Assembly (NCBI RefSeq): GCF_050717515.1
Contig: NZ_JBOITL010000036.1
Location: 1 to 64,000, forward strand
DNA from: Clostridium_AD sp050717515
GTDB taxonomy: Bacteria; Bacillota; Clostridia; Clostridiales; Clostridiaceae
Length of the DNA: 64,000 bases
Direction: 5' to 3'
The notes beneath the pieces were generated by a model. That model had not been told where the DNA came from. It did no database searches and worked only from the letters and a program-made list of their open reading frames with translations. The translations under genes were made by a program, and so were the position numbers. Shown here one piece after another: positions 59,103-64,000 of this stretch. Positions within the stretch are counted from its first letter, which is position 1, and each line of letters opens with the position of its first letter.

Positions 59103-59315
59103 ATGTATATTAATATGGACCAATATATGTATGAAATTTATAAACAGGCCGAATATTGTAAATACAATATGATGTATACCAATACCTTTGATGATGAAAT
59201 TTTTTATAAAAATTCACTTAATAAAAAACTCCGTGAAATAAGTGATTTACTAGAAAAGGATTTTAATTTTTCAATTAAAACGCCCTCGGAAAATATTACA
59301 ATTTTTAAAATTTAG
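59103..59315 (+). CDS. Small hypothetical protein
   Basis: 70 residues (MYINMDQYMYEIYKQAEYCKYNMMYTNTFDDEIFYKNSLNKKLREISDLL). Tyrosine-rich. A strong AAAAGGGGGAATTAAAA RBS precedes ATG. Followed by the palindromic element B. Unknown family, likely genuine. Confidence 0.65.
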   Translation: MYINMDQYMYEIYKQAEYCKYNMMYTNTFDDEIFYKNSLNKKLREISDLLEKDFNFSIKTPSENITIFKI

Positions 59316-59337
59316 TTAAGTGTTTTAATTTTAAAAA

Positions 59338-59392
59338 AGGCACCTTCAAATAAATTAGGATTAAAGGCTTGTCTATTTATTTGAAAGTGCCT
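59338..59392. repeat. Palindromic element, copy B
   Basis: AGGCACCTTCAAATAAAT and ATTTATTTGAAAGTGCCT, 17 of 18 paired, around a 19-base loop. It lies between convergent genes and resembles copy A (39215-39272) in ends, arms and loop junction. Confidence 0.75.
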
Positions 59393-59402
59393 AAAATACA
59401 TT

Positions 59403-60176
59403 TTATAACAAGGACATATACTCCATTTTTCTATTTTTGAAATATACAGGTTTTAAGTTACATATCTCGCATATCCTATTAGCTAACACAAAATTGTTAC
59501 CAATATCTTCTGCATGATGAGCATCTGAACCTATAGTTACGTATTTACCACCTATTTGTTTATATGCACTATAAACATGAATTAAATTATTATATGCTTC
59601 CACACTGCCCAGTCTTCTAGTATTAATCTCCATTACTTTTTCATTATGTACTATAGCTTTTAACACTTCATCTATATAATCTTTAAATTCATGGTAGTAT
59701 ATTTCATTGTCTTCATAAGTCGCATATCTGGATATATAGTCGATATGTCCTAAACTATCAATAAAGTCATACTGTTTTACGCAATCTACCATACTTGAAA
59801 AATATTGTTCAAATACTTCTTTTTTAGTTTTACCTACATAAGTCTTTGGATTGAAAATATCCGCTCCATCAGCTGCATGTATAGATCCTATTACATAGTC
59901 AAAAGGATATTTGCTTATTATATCTCGATTTTCCTCTAAACAAACCTGTTGCATTCCAATTTCAATTCCAAGCATAAAATTACTACCCCTATATTTCTCA
60001 TAGTCATTAAAATACTTATCTATATCAAAAGTAAAATCTGTTCCTGTTGGAAATTTAAAATCTAGATGCTCTGTAATAGTCATTCCTAAACCAATCTTTC
60101 TCGCATGGTCCAGACCGTTTTGAAGTTTCATTTCAGAGTCTGCAGAAAACTCTGTGTGTATATGTGAATCAATCAT
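59403..60176 (-). CDS. PHP-domain histidinol-phosphatase-like protein
   Basis: 257 residues. IDSHIHTEFSADSEM (HxH metal site) at the start, GIEIGMQ near 72, YVIGSIHAADG near 92, DSLGHIDYISRY near 143, TIGSDAHHAEDIG near 220: the full PHP set. HisJ-type family (histidinol phosphate phosphatase). No other his genes of the pathway lie here, so another phosphate ester is possible. RBS GGAGGAGAATT before ATG 60176. Confidence 0.88.
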   Translation of the reverse strand: MIDSHIHTEFSADSEMKLQNGLDHARKIGLGMTITEHLDFKFPTGTDFTFDIDKYFNDYEKYRGSNFMLGIEIGMQQVCLEENRDIISKYPFDYVIGSIHAADGADIFNPKTYVGKTKKEVFEQYFSSMVDCVKQYDFIDSLGHIDYISRYATYEDNEIYYHEFKDYIDEVLKAIVHNEKVMEINTRRLGSVEAYNNLIHVYSAYKQIGGKYVTIGSDAHHAEDIGNNFVLANRICEICNLKPVYFKNRKMEYMSLL

Positions 60177-60231
60177 AAGTAATTCTCCTCCTATTTATTT
60201 CTATTTTTTAAAAGCACCTTATTTATAAACC

Positions 60232-61302
60232 CTAATCCAAATAGTATTTACTAACATAAGTGGAGGTAGAAGATTGCATTAAACAAGCATAGTTCATATT
60301 AAAATCTACCACATCACCCACCCTATAGTCTTTTTCACATCCAGTAATGTCTAATATTAAATGATCACTACTTGCACCTAGAATTTTAATTTTTTCATCT
60401 AAGGGGAATATCCCATCAACTTGAATATCTTGTCTACCTAAAGCAATAATAGCTCTTCTTATTATACCATTATCTTGGAAATCAGGTTTTTTCCCAAATG
60501 CATTCATACCAATTGTACCCGTTGGAACTGATGGTTTATTCTTAACTTCTATAATTTCTCCCTTAAGTATAAAACAGTCACTATGACAATTATCTATTTT
60601 ATGCCCATAAGCGGTTTCTGTGCCTAAAACAATTGCCTCACCTACTCGAAGCTGGTTTACACCACTAGGAATAGTATCATTCATCACTAATGGAAGGGAA
60701 CTAGAATTTCCACCTGACACAATAGGCAACTGAATTCCTAACTCTTGCTGAATTTTTTCTTTAATTTTAATTAGCTTACCTAAATTATCTTCATCTGGGA
60801 TAACTCCTCCATAACAAGTTAGATTCGTCCCCACTCCTATAAGCTTTATATTATCAATAGTAATAATTTCTTTTACAATATCTAACACATTTTCTTCAAG
60901 TACACCTTCTCTTAAATCTCCTAAATCAATCATTAATATAATACTATGGGTCTTTTTCATTCTCTTTGCAGCTTTAGAAATTTTTTTAATAGTATCTATT
61001 TCTGAATTAAGACTTATATCAGCATACTTTACTACAAGACCTGCATTACTTCCCATTGGAATTCTTAAAAGTAATTTTTCACATTGTATATCTTTAGCCT
61101 TTTTCAGATTCATTATTCTTGCGTCAGCAATACCCTTAATACCACCTTTAACCATGGCTTTTGTAACCGGTGTATTGGCACAATAAGATTTTGTAACCCC
61201 AAAAACTGCTATTCCTTTTTTTTCGCACATGTTTACAATTTCAGAAGTGTTATGTGTTACTTTGCTTAGGTTTACCTCTATACATGGATAGTTTCTTCTC
61301 AT
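60232..61302 (-). CDS. orr: Ornithine racemase-like PLP enzyme
   Basis: 356 residues, alanine-racemase N-terminal barrel. PLP lysine in VFGVTKSYCANTPV near 37; GVGTNLTCYGGVIP near 155; QLRVGEAIVLGTE near 222; ends LMQSSTSTYVSKYYLD. The pattern matches ornithine racemase (Orr) from ornithine-fermenting clostridia and the YhfX/alanine racemase group. The ornithine degradation genes are not in this window, so substrate rests on similarity. Confidence 0.8.
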   Translation of the reverse strand: MRRNYPCIEVNLSKVTHNTSEIVNMCEKKGIAVFGVTKSYCANTPVTKAMVKGGIKGIADARIMNLKKAKDIQCEKLLLRIPMGSNAGLVVKYADISLNSEIDTIKKISKAAKRMKKTHSIILMIDLGDLREGVLEENVLDIVKEIITIDNIKLIGVGTNLTCYGGVIPDEDNLGKLIKIKEKIQQELGIQLPIVSGGNSSSLPLVMNDTIPSGVNQLRVGEAIVLGTETAYGHKIDNCHSDCFILKGEIIEVKNKPSVPTGTIGMNAFGKKPDFQDNGIIRRAIIALGRQDIQVDGIFPLDEKIKILGASSDHLILDITGCEKDYRVGDVVDFNMNYACLMQSSTSTYVSKYYLD

Positions 61303-61540
61303 AATTTAAGACTCTCCTTTAGTTGCATAATTACTACCTTTTGTTTTAGGTGCTATTTTTGCGAGAATACTATTACATTTTATCTCTTAAGCATCATCAA
61401 CTTTAATTGTAACATACTACCCAAAATAACAAAAAACATTAGGTGCCACCCACGCAGCTTGCACTTTTTAATATTATAAATACCTAAATTAATATTTGTA
61501 TTATTCAGAGTAAAATAATAAATTCAACAATAAAACGGTA

Positions 61541-62539
61541 TTACTGCAAGTCTGCTGGAAAAACCAAGCCAATCTGTTTCCTTACTTCATCCATCGTCTC
61601 CATTACCCACTTTGAAGTTTGTAATAAATTGGAGCTACCCTCTATGTCACCATTTTTAATCATGGTTATAAAGGTATCTATTTCATAGCACATATCATGT
61701 TCATTATGAAATTGTGTTAGATCTTCTTCTTTTCCATCTCTAAAAACTATTTTTACCTTTTCAAATTTATTAATATTTTCAATTATTATATTCCCATCTT
61801 CTCCTTGAATCTCCGAATACAATTTTGAATTTGTTATTTTTGAATACATAGCTATAGCATCCATTTCATCATACTTAAATATTATGCTACCTTCACCATC
61901 AACACCAGATTCTAAAATTAAAGCAGTTGCTTTTATTTCCTTAGGTTTACCAAATAAATTTATCATGGGATGAATACAATAAACACCAATGTCCATCAAC
62001 CCACCATTAGATAGGTTTTGATTAAATGCATTTAATACTATTCCTTCTCTATATTTATCATATCGAGAAGAATATTGACAATAGCTCCCAAAATATTTCC
62101 TTACCTTACCTATTCTATGTAGATTCTCTTTAATAATTTTAAAATTAGGTAGCTCTGTTGTTTTCATTGCCTCCATTAAAATAACCTGGTTATTTTTTGC
62201 AGCATTTATCATGCTAATTACTTGTGATGCATTTGATGCAAAAGCTTTTTCACATAACACATGTTTTTTATGATTTAGAAATACTATAGCTTGCTCTGCA
62301 TGAATTGCATTTGGGGATGCAATATACACCGCATCAATTAAATCACTTTTGGCCATTTCAAATAAATCAGTAAAAACATTTTCTACATTATGTTTTTCTG
62401 CAAAGGCTTTTCCTTTTTCTTCACTTCTTGAATATACCGCTGTTAAAATAAAATCTTTTACCTGAGAAGCACCATTTAGGAACCAATCTGTAATATTATT
62501 TGTTCCTATAACCCCAAATCTTATAACTTTCTTATTCAT
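61541..62539 (-). CDS. Gfo/Idh/MocA family oxidoreductase
   Basis: 332 residues from ATG 62539 behind AAGGAGATGGACTTA. NAD(P)-binding GVIGTNNITDWFLNG at the start (variant GxGxxA), HVLCEKAFASNASQ near 93 (EKP-like motif with EKA), GGLMDIGVYCIHPMINLFG near 185. Dehydrogenase of a sugar or polyol type; substrate unknown. Confidence 0.9.
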   Translation of the reverse strand: MNKKVIRFGVIGTNNITDWFLNGASQVKDFILTAVYSRSEEKGKAFAEKHNVENVFTDLFEMAKSDLIDAVYIASPNAIHAEQAIVFLNHKKHVLCEKAFASNASQVISMINAAKNNQVILMEAMKTTELPNFKIIKENLHRIGKVRKYFGSYCQYSSRYDKYREGIVLNAFNQNLSNGGLMDIGVYCIHPMINLFGKPKEIKATALILESGVDGEGSIIFKYDEMDAIAMYSKITNSKLYSEIQGEDGNIIIENINKFEKVKIVFRDGKEEDLTQFHNEHDMCYEIDTFITMIKNGDIEGSSNLLQTSKWVMETMDEVRKQIGLVFPADLQ

Positions 62540-62569
62540 TAAGTCCATCTCCTTGTACATATCAAAATT

Positions 62570-63379
62570 TTATTTAACTTTACTTTTTGTATTACTTCCT
62601 TCTAATTTATTTTTTCTAGGTTTAGATTTTTTAACCTCATCTTCACCTTGAACTTCCATATCAATTCCAAACATATCAAATATATCTGTTTCTTCAATAA
62701 CCCTACGACCTTTAGCTTTAGATTTTTCAAGCAAATTCTGTGTTTTTTTGCTTATAGCTTCTGAAATAAGGTCATTTATATTTACCTGTCTTAAAATAAA
62801 AAACAGTTCTGGTTCATCATCAAGTTTTGCTCCAACGCCATATAAAACCGCTGCTAGGTGCTTGCACATATTTGCCCAGTCAGGGCAGTTACATTTTAAA
62901 TCTATTTCACTGGGTGCTGGAAATAGTCCATTACCTTTTGATGTAAACAAATCAGCCAGTGTTTTGGGGAATTTTCCTTCAATTAGTTCCTCAATAGATT
63001 CTATTTTTCCTAAGCATTGATTTATAATATCTTCCCAAATATTCTTTGGTAGTGCTTTTATATTAATATCCAGCTTATATGGTTTTGATCCACTTCCTTG
63101 CACCAGAGCATTTATATTTCCCTCCGTTATTTTAAGATCTAATACTGCTCCATTTTTCACATAACTACGTCCGCGAGCGATTCGATTAGCATAATCTGCA
63201 TAACTTTCCAAGTTCTTGTTCCATGCTTTCCCCCACCAAGTTTTTGCTATAGTTTTACCTGTTATAACTACTGGCGAAATATCCGGGTTTTTCTTTTTTA
63301 ATTTTTTAACACTTTCCGCTGCACGCTCTTTTCTCTCGGCTACTGGTACATAGGCAGGAAAGCCTCCGTAATAAGACAT
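62570..63379 (-). CDS. SWIM zinc-finger protein
   Basis: 269 residues. SWIM motif LKCNCPDWANMCKHLAAVLYGVG near 162-184 (CxC...CxH). N-terminus KTIAKTWWGKAWNKNLESYADYANRIARGRSYVKNGAV is typical of SWIM proteins paired with Snf2 helicases. C-terminus basic. Follows the Snf2 gene by 17 bases, same strand; the two probably act together on DNA, role unknown. Confidence 0.9.
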   Translation of the reverse strand: MSYYGGFPAYVPVAERKERAAESVKKLKKKNPDISPVVITGKTIAKTWWGKAWNKNLESYADYANRIARGRSYVKNGAVLDLKITEGNINALVQGSGSKPYKLDINIKALPKNIWEDIINQCLGKIESIEELIEGKFPKTLADLFTSKGNGLFPAPSEIDLKCNCPDWANMCKHLAAVLYGVGAKLDDEPELFFILRQVNINDLISEAISKKTQNLLEKSKAKGRRVIEETDIFDMFGIDMEVQGEDEVKKSKPRKNKLEGSNTKSKVK

Positions 63380-63396
63380 ATCTTCCCCTCCAAAAA

Positions 63397-64000
63397 TTAT
63401 ATTTGTAATTTAAATAAATCCATTATCTCATTATTGGTCATCTCAGTAATAAAACTTTCTTGAATATCCGGAACAATTTCGCTAGAAAGTTTAATTTTAT
63501 CTTCAATCATCATATCTATTTTTTCTTCAATAGTGCCTTTAGTTATAAATTTATGAACTATAACATTTTTCTTTTGCCCTATTCTAAACGCTCTATCTGT
63601 TGCTTGATTTTCAACAGCTGGATTCCACCATCTATCAAAATGAATAACATGATTAGCTGCTGTAAGGTTTAATCCTACACCCCCAGCTTTTATTGAAAGC
63701 ACCATAAAAGGTACATACTCCTCACCTTGGAATTTATCTACAAGTTCTTTTCTTTTTTTAATTGCTGTCCCTCCATGTAATATAAGCCCTTTATGTTCAA
63801 ATACAGTTTCTAGAAAATCACTAAGTGGTTTTGTTATCTCTTTAAATTGTGTAAATATAATAACTCTTTCTCTTTTTTCGTAAATAGTTTCACATATTTC
63901 ACGAAGTCTTGCATATTTACCACTTTCATTTTCCATGTAAGAATCTTGACCTAAATACTGTGAGGGATGATTACATATTTGTTTGAATTTCATAAGTGAT
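63397..64000 (-). CDS. Snf2-family helicase, C-terminal part (runs off window)
   Basis: At least 200 residues; the frame continues beyond 64000 (SLMKFKQICNHPSQYL at the edge). Helicase C domain: RVIIFTQFKEITKPLSDFL (motif IV), LHGGTAIKKRKELVDKFQ, VLSIKAGGVGLNLTAANHVIHFDRWWNPAVENQATDRAFRIGQKKNVIVHKFITKGTIEEKI (motifs V-VI). DNA-stimulated ATPase; pairs with the SWIM gene. Confidence 0.95.
   Translation of the reverse strand, partial: SLMKFKQICNHPSQYLGQDSYMENESGKYARLREICETIYEKRERVIIFTQFKEITKPLSDFLETVFEHKGLILHGGTAIKKRKELVDKFQGEEYVPFMVLSIKAGGVGLNLTAANHVIHFDRWWNPAVENQATDRAFRIGQKKNVIVHKFITKGTIEEKIDMMIEDKIKLSSEIVPDIQESFITEMTNNEIMDLFKLQI

Noticed and set aside
61440..61470. GTGCCACCCACGCAGCTTGCAC as a second copy of the hisS leader hairpin
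   Set aside because: Only CCACCCACG matches; the pairing partner and T-run are absent.
1..64000. CRISPR arrays, tRNA, rRNA or insertion sequences
   Set aside because: No regularly spaced repeats, no cloverleaf with typical TTCGA arm, and no transposase with terminal inverted repeats were recognised by reading.

Overview
The window is AT-rich DNA from a Firmicute, most probably a Clostridium sensu stricto. The chromosomal part (about 34.9-64 kb) has typical clostridial content and order: an alanine T-box in front of alaS, the ireB-ruvX-DUF1292 set, iscR-iscS-iscU-mnmA, an ornithine racemase-like gene and a SWIM/Snf2 pair. The left 34.7 kb is a prophage of a siphovirus (long non-contractile tail).

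Prophage, read right to left because nearly all genes are on the minus strand. At the right end are a tyrosine integrase (33.66-34.74 kb, +) and a cI-like regulator (+). They diverge from a cro-like regulator (-) across a 200-bp operator region. The early region (about 33.0-20.8 kb) has a replisome organizer overlapping a DnaC-type helicase loader, a DUF3102 protein, and many very small, often cysteine-rich proteins of unknown role. An XRE regulator and a divergent plus-strand zinc-ribbon gene interrupt it. It closes with a XerC/D-type recombinase and an ArpU-like late regulator, and a bidirectional terminator follows at 20.61 kb. The late region (20.4-0.7 kb) holds a third, short tyrosine recombinase, HTH, HNH, terminase small and large subunits, portal, ClpP-like protease, HK97-type capsid, head-tail connectors and the major tail protein. 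Then come a tail-chaperone pair joined by a textbook -1 slippery site, a 1512-residue tape measure, distal tail and tail-tip proteins, a glycine-rich adhesin-like protein and an XkdX-like protein. A moron-like gene lies at 209-559. The lysis genes and the other prophage end must lie left of the window.

Chromosome. Genes from 34.9 to 53.5 kb are on the minus strand. One set (alaS, ireB, ruvX, DUF1292, mltG, trmR-like, U32/trhP-like, udk) follows the Bacillus subtilis alaS-yrzL-yrrK-yrzB-yrrL-yrrM-yrrN/O-udk order, with typA and fur inserted. Together with mnmA and iscS it concentrates tRNA wobble-uridine modification. The iron-sulfur operon carries two iscU copies, one on each side of mnmA. 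From 53.9 to 57.9 kb three plus-strand genes (a divergent HisRS, an S41 protease and a class V aminotransferase) sit behind a leader with an attenuator-like hairpin. The rest is minus-strand: an AEC transporter, a PHP phosphatase, an ornithine racemase-like protein, a Gfo/Idh oxidoreductase, a SWIM protein and the 3' part of an Snf2 helicase that runs off the window.

Most notable: the -1 frameshift site in the tail chaperone; three tyrosine recombinases in one prophage, one beside a cluster of repeated 11-bp half-sites; a possible cos segment next to HNH and terS; the isolated XRE/zinc-ribbon pair; a 131-nt gene overlap in the replication module; and two related 55-58 nt palindromic elements in the chromosome. 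No CRISPR array, rRNA, tRNA or insertion sequence was seen.
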